NCBI RefSeq assembly: GCF_026914185.1
Contig: NC_070575.1
Coordinates: forward strand, 3,555,001 to 3,619,000
Reading direction: 5' to 3'
Source: Puccinia triticina
Taxonomy: Eukaryota > Basidiomycota > Pucciniomycetes > Pucciniales > Pucciniaceae
Length of the DNA stretch: 64,000 bases
Shown here one piece after another: positions 32,746 through 41,931 of this stretch. Position 1 is the stretch's first letter. Each line of letters opens with the position of its first letter. A program made the translations under genes and the position numbers. A model generated the notes under the pieces. The model was not told where the DNA came from. It did not search any database and saw only the letters and a program-made list of their open reading frames with translations.

Positions 32746-34035
32746 GCTAAAAAGCGGAAGAGGCAGAACCCAGAGAACATCATTAAGTTACAAGCATCAA
32801 AAAACATCGCGAGGGCCCCTACGATGGCCGGGCAACTGCCATCTTACCCGAGATGAAGACGAAGACGCATGCGATTGAAACCAACCAAACCAAACCTCAT
32901 TCATAGAGCTAGAGACTTCCCAATCCAACCACCTCCTCCACTCAGCTTTGCCTTACAACCGGAGCCGCTCTAGTATTGGTCATTATAAAACCTCACAGTC
33001 ACAACACCCTTAGTATAAGGCCACGTAGCTCCTCACATTCCAAAATTGATCCAGCTCCTTTGAAACTAGAAGATCTGTCTGATTGACAAGTATGAGCAGC
33101 TTGATGAAATTTTCCTTGTGCCAATGCTAAAATTATGTAGCTGTATCAGCAGCCTGTCAATGGAGGACTTCCTGTTGATCTGCAGCCAGAAAACCTTAAT
33201 TTTTGCAAGGAAATGCTGTCCCAGAGGCTGAAAAAATGCTGTTGAATCCTGAATGTACTGGGATCATGATCATAGACAAAGCATACAAAGTCAATGTATG
33301 CTTTCTCTACAATCATGATCCTGGTAAATTTGGGATTTGACAGGATTTTTTTGATTGTGCTCTGCGGTATTGTTGCTGTTGTCCAGGAGCATAGGATAAG
33401 CAGCTTGATTGCTGAGATAATTGGTCATCAATCTTTTTTTCATGGTGGAATAAAAAACCTGTACCAAAGCAATAGGTCAGGGAAGTTATCAAATGAAGAA
33501 ATTTGGTCTGAAACGGGCTTAAAGAAGTCAACTGTAAATCTCTACCGTCCCACCTTTTCAACCCTCCACATCTACCAATAATTCAATTAGTCAAGAATTG
33601 GTGGTGGTATCAGTGAAGAACAATCCCTTCAATGAACAGCTGTTGGACTGCATCCGTAATATCTTGTGATGATTAGGAACACTCACCTGCTTTTTTAATT
33701 CAAAAAACCTCAAGACTTGCTGGATACTTTAAAAGGATAGCACAGTGGTATTCAAAGTGTTTTTTGGGACTGTCAAATACCAATTTGTTGAATACTGGTG
33801 TATTTGGAGATATTTGACTCAAATTATACCAAAAACACCCAAAATGGTATTTTTGCTTTTTTTGAATTGTATATAAAATCAGACAGTAATGGATTTCTTT
33901 TTTTCACTCATGTATGGCTATTTTATGTTTATCCTGTAAGGGTTGAATCCCTTCACTGGAGCTGATTGTGGATTGGTGGCAGAATGGGCGCAGAGGAGAC
34001 GTTCTAGGACCAAACAGGGGGGGATTTGGATTGCA
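32746..34035. other. No gene recognised
   Basis: AT-rich intergenic sequence with one palindrome (33250-33330). The ORF at 33294-33581 overlaps that palindrome and shows no protein signature. Confidence 0.4.
33250..33330. repeat. Near-palindromic hairpin
   Basis: GGGATCATGATCATAGACAA / AAGCATACA pairs with TGTATGCTTTCTCTACAATC / ATGATCC across a loop of about 10 bases near 33286. It is a small fold-back repeat or MITE remnant. Confidence 0.7.
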
Positions 34036-34235
34036 CTGGCTCAGAGAGACTGCATGTCAGTTCCCTCTTGAGAGGAAGAAGAAGGAAAGAGAGAGGCACA
34101 AAAGGAAGAGAGCTTACCTGGCTCAGAGAGACTGCATGTCAGTTCTCTCTTGAGAGGAAGAAGAAGGAAAGAGAGAGGCACAAAAGGAAGAGAGCTTACC
34201 TGGCTCAGAGAGACTGCATGTCAGTTCTCTGCTGA
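34036..34235 (+). repeat. 82-bp tandem repeat, about 2.4 units
   Basis: Units start with CTGGCTCAGAGAGACTGCAT at 34036, 34118 and 34200. The first two are almost identical; the third diverges after about 30 bases. Purine-rich second half. Confidence 0.9.
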
Positions 34236-34343
34236 GCCAGGGAAGGAAAGAGAACGGGCTTTCTACAAGTCTGTGATAGGGCAGGTGTACATTGGTGACA
34301 CCTTGTGAACCCCAGAGGAGGAGGGGGGTTTACATATCCATAC

Positions 34344-34760
34344 TATAATCCAAGTTTATTAAAGTCTCTGAATCACAAAACAAAACTTCAAGGGTTTCCC
34401 CTACAAATCTCCAAAAATCACAAAAAAAATCAAGGGTTTCCCCTCTAAAACTTCCAGAAAAAAAATGAAGGGTTTTCCCTCTAAAAATGCCAAAATTAAC
34501 AAAAAAGAAAATTTTTAAAACAACCTGCAAGCAGTCACCCAACATCAGCAAGCTGATGCACTGTGGCCCACTGTCTATCCCTGTCTAGCAGGGTTAAAAA
34601 ACAGTGAGAGGATGACCCCCAGCGCGCCGCATTGAAGGCATTATACAAAGGGGGGCCAACGAGTTTAGCCCCTCAAACTGCGCAAGTGCAACAGCGGAGG
34701 GGGTGAGGACAAACCACACGCTGGAAGTAAAGCGGCAGAGGACTCCCTGGGGGAGTAGCC
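34344..34760 (+). repeat. Dispersed repeat, copy 2 (pairs with 2126-2560)
   Basis: Homologous to 2126-2560 along its length with small indels in the A-rich segment. Downstream 34795-34900 still shows patches matching 3484-3600. Confidence 0.8.
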
Positions 34761-35099
34761 AAACACAAGATCCTCCCCCCTTTTATACGCCATTGACCAG
34801 CAAGCTTGCCTCAAGCCTTGCCCTGGACTAGCCTGGACTCCGCTTGCATGTTCATGGCAACGCCACCGCCACGGCGTACGCCACCTATGTATGTATTTTT
34901 CACCCGCAAGGCCTTAGCTAAGGCTTGGATCTTCTGGCCATTCTGGTCAACATCCGATGTGCGCTACTGGAAGCTGAAATCAACCTTAGAATTTGCCCTG
35001 TCGGGGGCATTGCGGCGCCACCGCCATGTCCCTTTGACGCCAATTTTGCTATGTATGGATATATTCCAGTAATATCTTCTGGGGGCCTGCAAAATACAC

Positions 35100-35860
35100 C
35101 TTGACTTGCAACAGCAGCCAAGAAAAAAATCAAACACAAACTCAGCAACACCATCCTCAACTCTTACTTGCGGTCAACTCGCTTAAAATCAGCCCCACGT
35201 CTTGGCCGACTCAAATAACGCCACTCATAAACTTGCGCCGGACGGGTCGGTTCCTGAGTAAGAGGATTGTGTGCCCGGCCGAGCGCTCACGCTGGCCAAG
35301 ATATGCCAAGGTCTTTCACACTCTCATCCGTCCACATAATACCCAGAGCTGACCTTGCTGCGCCTCAGAATTCACAGGTGGCGGTTTTTTGAGGTGGCAA
35401 CGACAGGCAATGTGGCCCCTAGACACGCTTGGCTTATGTATCCCACGACAGCCACCACATGCGCCAATCGGACTTGGAAACGGGATGATGGAGCTGGCCT
35501 ATGTTCCCTCAGCAGCTCGCTTGTCCATCCCCACTTCAACAGCGCTGCATATTGGGCAAACTCTGTCGCCAGACACACCATTGAGCCCGGCCACCCCCTC
35601 ACCTCTGACAAGCCCCTGGTGGTGCCTCCTCCGCTTCCCCCAGTTGCGCCAACAAGACACAAAACTCATGTCGCAATGTCTGCCCACTCCTTTCCAACAA
35701 TTCTCAGCTCACGGCTAACCCGGCTGATCGGGCGTCGCCCCACGAGCCCCGCATCTCTCCAAGCTCGGCCTACAAAACCGCCAATACTATCCGTGTACAC
35801 CGCCGCCCTATAGACGGCCATCCCTCCGGAGCCCACTGTGGCGGACTCTCTCTTGCGATG
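35100..35860 (+). other. GC-rich interior of Helitron-like element 2, unidentified
   Basis: Several short frames have protein-like stretches (for example RTGRFLSKRIVCPAERSRWP near 35230-35290) but they change frame and have no recognised domain. Probably captured gene debris. Confidence 0.25.
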
Positions 35861-35871
35861 CCGCTGCAGGA

Positions 35872-36190
35872 GCTCACCCCGCTGAGGAGTTCTCCAGCGT
35901 CCGAACCCGCAAGTTGTTGGAGGAGGAACTCGGTCTGAGTGTGGCAGACGCCGAGGCCATCAACAAGCTCACCGGCACCTTTGGCAACGACAATGAGGAG
36001 GCCGTCCTGCACCAAGTTGCCCACCCATTCAATGCCTCCGCGCCCCCCATGCTCGCCCCCGGATCCCTGCTGCTCAAAAATCCACCGGCCTCAGCTTGGG
36101 CTATTGTCATCCCTCAAAACCTTGCCAACGGTCCCACTGTCATTCCCATCCCCCCCTCTCTTCCGTCTATCCCACATTGCCCCCAGGTAA
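35872..36190 (+). pseudogene. Coding-like fragment, unidentified (captured gene piece?)
   Basis: One frame from about 35872 is open to 36390 and reads as plausible protein up to about 36190: RKLLEEELGLSVADAEAINK (35908 onward), then a Pro/Ala-rich hydrophobic stretch (APPMLAPGSLLLKNPP). It lies in a GC-rich island within the Helitron-like element, unlike its AT-rich surroundings. No homology is recognised. Confidence 0.25.
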
Positions 36191-36366
36191 CAAAAGCCCG
36201 TCCCGCAACGCTAACGGCAAAACATGACAGTCAACAACTTCAACAGCATGCGCGTGCTTGGAAGGCAATGTACTGGGGAGGTGATCATAGTCTGCTACCA
36301 CAGGGCTGTGGGCAACAGCCATGCCAACCAGGTCTATGGCATGAAAATCATCAAATGTGGTGCAAT

Positions 36367-36480
36367 TGTATCATAGTATGGTTTGGCTGAATGAGGTGTA
36401 TTATAGTATGGTTTGGCTGAATGAGGTGTATCATAGTATGGTTTGGCTGAATGAGCTGTATCATAGTATGGTTTGGCTGT
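36367..36480 (+). repeat. 30-bp tandem repeat, 3.8 units
   Basis: Units start TGTATCATAGTATGGTTTGG at 36367, 36397, 36427 and 36457, with single-base differences. Subterminal within the second Helitron-like element. Confidence 0.9.
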
Positions 36481-37319
36481 TGTATGTGTTGAGTGAACTA
36501 AATGCATGAAATTCATGCATTTGTGCATGATGCGTATCAATTTTGATATTAGTCTCAGGATTTGTGGAGGCAAGATTTAGAGCCCACCAGCTCCAAATGG
36601 AGCTCTGGGTGAAGTGAATCCCCACAAAACATGATCTGATGTGGTTGTAGGGTTGAAACAAGTGCCCTAATCCAGGTAACTTAGTGACTGATGCGGATAT
36701 AGCTTATTGATGATGCTAATTGATTAACATCTGATGAGGTCCACCAAAAATATCAGATTTCACAAGAATCTAGAGTATATTTCTGCCAAATGGATCCCCA
36801 AATATTTTTGGAAAATTAGTAACTGTTAGTGTAGTGATGGCATCTGCTGAGATTTCACAGCTTAGTGGGTTCCCTTCTAATTTCATCTGACACTTACACT
36901 TGGTGCCACACTGATGGAAAATTGTCCCTTGGGCTGATTGTGAGGGTATAATGAATTTCAATTTTTCTCTGGACAAAACCATCAAGTTTCAACTAGATAG
37001 ACCAGGGAACCTGTGTTTAAGTGGTATGAGGTATATGTATGCCCATGAAAATGCAGCGGCGTAGCCGCCTTGATCTCTAGTATATTAAATTTTTAGATAA
37101 CACAAAAGAACTAATACTCAGTTTGAATGGAATTATAAGCAATATCAACTAAATTGGTCCGGAGCCAAGTCTTCATACACATGTAAGATTTTTGTCACCT
37201 TTTTCCTTTGGATATTAGCCAAAGAAAATAATGCCTTTTGCTTTGGATAAAAGACAAAGGACAGCGGAGCTGGGCCCTGGCTGGGCCAGCTCCACTGGAG
37301 CTAGCGGCTAGCGCACTGG

Positions 37320-37600
37320 CTGGCACTGGATGAGCTGGCATACATTGTATTGGTGTATCCAATACATACCAATACAATGTATTGCTGTATCCAATACAAA
37401 GAAATAAAATGTATTGTTGTATCCAAAAAATAGCAATACATTGTATTGATGTATCCAATATGTACCAATACATACCAATGTATCCAATACGTACCAATAC
37501 ATGGCAATACAAGGTATATTTGAATTGGATAAGTATCCAATACATGCCAATACATATCCAATACATACCAATACATATCTGATACATATCCAATACAGTG
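37320..37600. repeat. AT-rich minisatellite of ATGTATCCAATACATACC units
   Basis: Degenerate alternation of CCAATACATACCAATACA and TGTATTGxTGTATCCAATA. The unit is partly self-complementary (TGTATTGG / CCAATACA), so long hairpins are possible. Apparent ORFs of repeating Tyr-Ile-Gln are a consequence of the repeat. Confidence 0.8.
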
Positions 37601-37681
37601 TACTATACACCTTGCCAAGTGATTTGAAAAAAAACAGCCCTAACCCCAAAAACCCGCCCCCTAACCCCCAAATGGGGCATG

Positions 37682-37762
37682 GGGGCAGTGGGAATTGAAC
37701 CGGCAACCTTGCTGTAAGTGGGTTTGCAGCTGCGCTGCAAACCACTAGGCTAACAACCATTG
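37682..37762 (-). repeat. tRNA-like sequence (SINE head or tRNA remnant)
   Basis: On the minus strand, GTTAGCCTAGTGGTTTG (A-box-like) is followed by GGTTGCCGGTTCAATTCCCA (B-box/T-arm-like) at tRNA spacing. The acceptor arms do not close into a normal tRNA. Confidence 0.5.
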
Positions 37763-37892
37763 GTTGCGCTGCTTAGGTTTTGTGGCTAGGTTCCTATGAA
37801 CTCAGCTCCAGCGCTCCTTTGGCTTGTAGCCAAAAAAAATGCACATTTTTCTTTGGCTAAGGGCCAAAGAATTATAGTGCCACAGGTGACTA

Positions 37893-38289
37893 ATTTCCAC
37901 TCCAATATTTTGGAGTACATGTATTAAATGTTGGTAGTACATTTAGCCTGTCCCTAAGTTTAATATGGCAACAAAGAATGTTGTGGGATTCACGAGGGAG
38001 AAAAGTCAAGATTGGAGCAAGCGGGAAGTTTAAATATGCGGCATAGAGGGGACCAAGAGTTCAGGATGATGTCATTCAGAAATGGACTGGTGCAACCTGA
38101 GTGACATCATTGTCAGAAACACCAAGATCCCATAGTCAAGGCTCTTCAAGAGAAAAACTGCTAGAGTTCTAGAGGGATTGAGATCAGATCTCAACAGTGC
38201 ACGCCCTTGCACGCCCTTTGGGTCCCACAAATAGGGGTTGGATGTGGGCAGGTCCCCCAGAGGCGGGCATCTATCAACACCCTGACCCT
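37893..38289. other. No gene recognised
   Basis: Intergenic sequence before the Gypsy LTR remnant. The composition and the phrase CACGCCC repeated at 38202-38216 are the only notable features. Confidence 0.35.
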
Positions 38290-38787
38290 GTTTATCTCAG
38301 ATTGAAACTCTGTTTCTCTTGAACCCTCTTTCACTGTTTCCATCAACTCTTCAACCCTCCAAAAAATCAACAGGTTATCTCTGGTTAAGACCTCTAAATC
38401 CAGATCAGAGTAGTAACCCTACTTCTGATTCCCACCAACGTTTCTTTTTTGTGAGTGGAGGCTGTTGCATTTTCTTGGCCTGGAACAGCTGGCATCCAAC
38501 TTTTCCAGGCCAAGAATAGCCCAGATCATATTGAAAGACTTAAAGTCTAGGCCTGATCCTTCTCTTTCTCTCTCTCTGTTTGTATTTCTTCATCCCAAGA
38601 AATCCAAACAGTTCCTCCTCTTTCTCTTGTGTCCTGATGTTATACAAGAGAAAAAGGATCACAGCGGAGGACAGTCAAGTGTCAGTGCCTTGGGGGCCAT
38701 TGGGGAGTGTGTGAGCCTGAGTCTCATATGTGACTACAGGACACAAGAAAAACGGGGGGAATCTGGTTGGATTTCTTGGGATAAAGA
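38290..38787. repeat. Gypsy LTR remnants in opposite orientations
   Basis: 38540-38640 (TCTCTCTCTCTGTTTGTATT, CATCCCAAGAAATCCAA, CTCTTGTGTCCTG) resembles the end of the copy B/D LTR on the plus strand. 38708-38787 (GTGTGAGCCTGAGTCTC, CAGGACACAAG, GATTTCTTGGGATAAAGA) matches the same region in reverse orientation. This indicates an older, rearranged LTR pair next to the Copia element. Confidence 0.5.
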
Positions 38788-39299
38788 TGTTGGAATCTGA
38801 CGGCTTACTGCGGCTTACTGCGTGAGGTGTGCGCGGTACGGAGGTTTGCTCTATTCTTGCTATGACGTCATAAACACTCCGAGTTTCAATGCTCCTTTTC
38901 CAAAGCAGTCGACCGTCCCCTTCCGGGGCCTGTTGACCATCATCCGGTTTCTTCTTCCTCATCTCAACAACTCACTTCTATGGTGCAAGTCAACTCTTCC
39001 ATTGTAACACGCCGTGATTCCTTTGTTGAGGTCACTTTGTCTAGGCCAACTAATCATTAGGTTCTTATATTTTTCCATTCACTCTTGTTGACCGTGATGT
39101 AATGTTCCTGATAATTTTATTTTTGTTAGTCCTAAAGTCCTAGTATTTCTGTTGTATTTGGTCTCTCATAGCTCCCAAATCTTGTTCCTGTTTTATTTAG
39201 GTAAAAATAATCTTCTTTATTCATTTGTATTTTTATTTATCTTATTGTCTTTACTGAAATCAGTTTTATTTAGCCCAAACTTCTCACATTATCAGTACA
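38788..39299 (+). repeat. Probable 5' LTR of deleted Copia element 1
   Basis: Starts TGTTGGAATCTG, a common Copia-type LTR start, and can end at CAGTACA (39299), just before the Gag-like ORF. No second copy was found in the window, so the boundaries and the LTR call rest on position and termini. Confidence 0.4.
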
Positions 39300-39331
39300 G
39301 TAGCTCCTTGAAAACAGGAACGGATCACAGA

Positions 39332-39888
39332 ATGTCGGATGTTGACGTCAAAGACAAATCCAGTTGTGCTTTGATTGGAAAGCTCGACAATCTCAACTTT
39401 CCAACATGGTCAATAAGGATGAGAACTTATCTCAAGAGCAAGGACCTTTGGGAGGTCGTTATGGAAGAAGGTGCACATGCTTTGGTTGAGCGGAAATTAG
39501 TTGAATTTAACTTTCAAGATCTCCATCCAGCATCCTGCCCGCTAAACCCCAAGGTCCACTTGAAAAAGGCCACTGCGGAGGAAATCAAAGAGTTCAAGCA
39601 GCTAGGCGTCAACTACAGGGCCCTGGTGGGCTCCCTAAACTAACTAAGTGTGTTCACGAGGCCAGACATAGCATACGCTGTAAGTGCGTTGTCTCAGCAC
39701 CTCAAACACCCGGGGACCCATAACTATCATGCAGCTCAGCAAGTTTTTTGCTATCTTCTTGGAACTAAAACACATGGTCTGTCCTATCAGAAGAACACTG
39801 ACTCAAGTTTGCGGGCCTATGTCAATGCCGACTGGGGGAACTGCCCCGACACCAGAAGATCCACTACTGGGTTTGTTGTGCTCGCCGG
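39332..39888 (+). pseudogene. Deleted Copia element 1: Gag start fused to the reverse transcriptase end
   Basis: ATG 39332 begins a Copia-type Gag (KLDNLNFPTWSIRMRTYLKS). About 45 residues in (near 39470) the sequence jumps to the segment before RNase H (LGVNYRALVGSLN, then TRPDIAYAVSALSQHLKH, then NADWGNCPDTRRSTTGFVV). Zinc knuckle, protease, integrase and most of reverse transcriptase are missing, so this is an internal deletion derivative. A TAA at 39641-39643 replaces the usual Tyr codon in the S-x-N-Y-L motif. The frame ends at 39888 where an LTR-like segment is inserted; RNase H continues at 40686 and then at 59740. Confidence 0.8.
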
Positions 39889-40685
39889 TGTGGTGGACAG
39901 ATCAGTACACGGGGCAAATTGAGGATTTCTTTGCGCATGGCGCGCGCCGGAGGACGTCAAGACTCAAGACAGCAAGATTCAAGCTTTCAGCCCTCAAGGC
40001 CTCCTCAAGTTTCAATGGCGCGGCGTGGCGCGCATCCTCAAGACGTTTCAGGTTCTTTTCCTTCTTTCTTTTTGTTTCTGTTTTTATGTCTTTGTTCCCT
40101 TTCTATTTCACTTTCATCATGTTTTGTTATTTTCCTCTTTCATTCTGCGCGCGTTGGATAGGGTTTGGATGAGGAGGGTTGGTTTTTGTCTTGTTTCCTT
40201 TTGTTTTGTTTTGTGTCTGCTGTTTTGTTTGTTGTGGCGCGCGCGTGCGCGCTAGGTTGTGATGAGATGTCTGCTACATGTCACCAACTCCAAGGTTTGA
40301 GTTCAGTTCGAACTCAGGCTTTGGAGCGGCATGGACCAACTCTGAACCGTAATTTTCAGCTCTCCATCAAAGTTTAAAGTCATTGTCTTGGCGCTTTGTC
40401 CGCCCGCATTTTCACACGTCTTCTGAGCTTATCCCCTCAACGCCGATCTCCTCCAATTTTCTGGTTTAGATCACACCCCACCGGCAGTATCCCCGGCTCT
40501 TTTCTCAACAACAAAATCGCCGACGCGCCACTCCAGCCGTCGTAAAATCAAAACCCCCCCACGCTTACACGAATCTCAGCGCTCACTCACGGCCAACCAC
40601 CCCGGAGGGCATACAACACATTTTCCTTTCTCTTCCATTCCCCTCCCCCAACTGCCGCCGGCCTAGCACCGGACGGAGTTCCTCA
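39889..40685. repeat. Solo LTR-like insertion in Copia element 1 RNase H
   Basis: The segment starts TGTGGTGG and ends TTCCTCA (TG...CA), is flanked by CCGG on both sides (GCCGG left, ACCGG right), and its removal joins the Copia reading frame without a stop. It contains no element genes, so a solo LTR (797 bp) is the simplest reading. It is unrelated in sequence to the other LTRs here. Confidence 0.55.
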
Positions 40686-40724
40686 CCGGAAACCACCTTC
40701 TCTCTTGGAAGTCATCTAAGCAGC
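40686..40724 (+). pseudogene. Copia element 1 RNase H, middle fragment
   Basis: A 39-bp remnant lying between two insertions. In the Copia frame it reads GNHLLSWKSSKQ, the expected RNase H segment between the FVVLAG stretch at 39865-39888 and the LSTAEAEY stretch at about 59743. Its last five bases (GCAGC) are the target duplication of the 18-kb Gypsy element. Confidence 0.75.
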
Positions 40725-41891
40725 TGTCAGGCTCGGTGATGCCAAGAGTATGAATACTCCTCTAGCTACGCCGGCGACAGAGCACGGTGCGATGTAGCGC
40801 GCGGCTAAAGCGCGGTAAAGTGCAAAATAACTTTAAAGTTATTTTTAATATACCCAAAAATGGGGTTAACGGAGGGGCCAGGAGCGCCTGGGGTGGTTAA
40901 GTGCCCTCCGGAAGATCTTACAGGGCCTGCGCAAACTATGCGCAGGGGTGGTGTGACCTGTGACGTCTGGGGCCCAGTTAAGGGGGTGTTTCGAACATGC
41001 AAGACGTTCCCAGGAGATGGTAGGGGATATATATCCCGATAGAGAAAGAAAAAACAGTGGACTTACTCGGAGAGAAAGTCCACGATAAAAAAACGACGAA
41101 TGACTCTGGAAAAAACCGAGATCGAAGGACGGTCAGGCTGGCGGACTAGTCGGGTAGACGAGGGCGAGGCTGGCGGTACGGCGAAATGGTTTGTATGAAT
41201 CTGGGGAGGCTTCTACTCGCTCAGAAGCCTCCCTTTATATATTCTTGAGGCGACCGGTGGGGTCGCCTTTATATTTTCAAATTCCTCGCGGCTCTTCAAC
41301 CGCGGGAAAGACTTGTTCGGACAGGAGAGGTCTAGCATTCTATTACTCGCATCTCTCCTGTCCTTGTTAATCAACTGCGAGTAGAGTCCTTCCTCGGTCC
41401 GAGGGAGAGTTCTACTCTATGTATTGCTTTCAATTAGTTCTTCTTTGGCCGGGGGAGAAGCAGTAGTTTACTTCTTTGCTCTTCTCCTCCGGCCGTTTCC
41501 AATCGATCAGTTCTTCTGATTCTCTTTAGAACAAGGGAACAGGAGAGTATCTGACACTCGTTCTCTTGGCTTGAGAACGTTTTCGCTTTTCGTTCTCTTG
41601 TCATTAGAACAAGCTTTACTTCATGGTTTTTATTCTTTCTCCGGCCGATACCTGCGGCCAGAGTTTTGTGCACTCTCTCCTCAATTCTATCAATTGTTCG
41701 AGGGGAGGTTTATTGCATATTCTTATGCGCGGCGCTCTGCGCCGTACTCAATGCTCACCTGTCGTAGTCGCTAAGGCTGAATGAGTATAGCGACTACTTA
41801 GCGCTCTGTGCTGCAAATAGTATGTGCAGTTTTAGTAACATATAAAAAATAGTCAGCTGGGCTCTACCTTATTATAGTAGCCCGGCTGACA
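40725..41891 (-). repeat. 3' LTR of Gypsy copy C
   Basis: 1167 bp, near-identical to 57579-58745. Contains GC-rich inverted motifs such as GCGCGGCG near 41728 and an inverted AGGCTTCTACTCGCTCAGAA / GCCTCC pair near 41208-41233. Short ORFs within it have no protein signature. Confidence 0.93.
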
Positions 41892-41931
41892 TTCCCTCTC
41901 ACCAAGATAAGTTACTCGTAACTTAGCTGAG

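Larger units (their letters stand above)
34337..37080 (+). mobile_element. Helitron-like non-autonomous element 2
   Basis: Left end TCCATACTATAATCCAAG, preceded by A (34336); right end hairpin GCGGC-GTA-GCCGC, spacer CTTGATCT and CTAG (37077-37080), followed by T (37081). Insertion between A and T without target duplication, a 5' TC and a 3' hairpin plus CTAG are the defining Helitron features. The first 415 bp match 2126-2560 and the terminus matches 6010-6036. No Rep/helicase ORF. GC-rich internal sequence at 35100-36200 differs from the first copy and contains coding-like pieces. Confidence 0.6.
37192..37892. mobile_element. Possible inverted-repeat element containing minisatellite and tRNA-like sequence
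   Basis: Left end (GTCACCT, then TTAGCCAAAGAAAA and GACAAAGGA...GGAGCTG) and right end (CAGCTCC...CTTTGGCTTGTAGCC, then TTTCTTTGGCTAA and AGGTGAC) are imperfect inverted copies. The interior holds the TGTATCCAATAC array and a tRNA-like sequence. No transposase and no clear target duplication; the boundaries are tentative. Confidence 0.4.

Noticed and set aside
37195..37760. Tyr/Ile/Cys-rich ORFs
   Set aside because: Produced by the TGTATCCAATAC minisatellite, present on both strands.
37682..37762. Functional tRNA gene
   Set aside because: A and B boxes are visible but the acceptor stem does not pair; SINE head or remnant is more likely. The same holds for 7886-7980 and 63372-63450.
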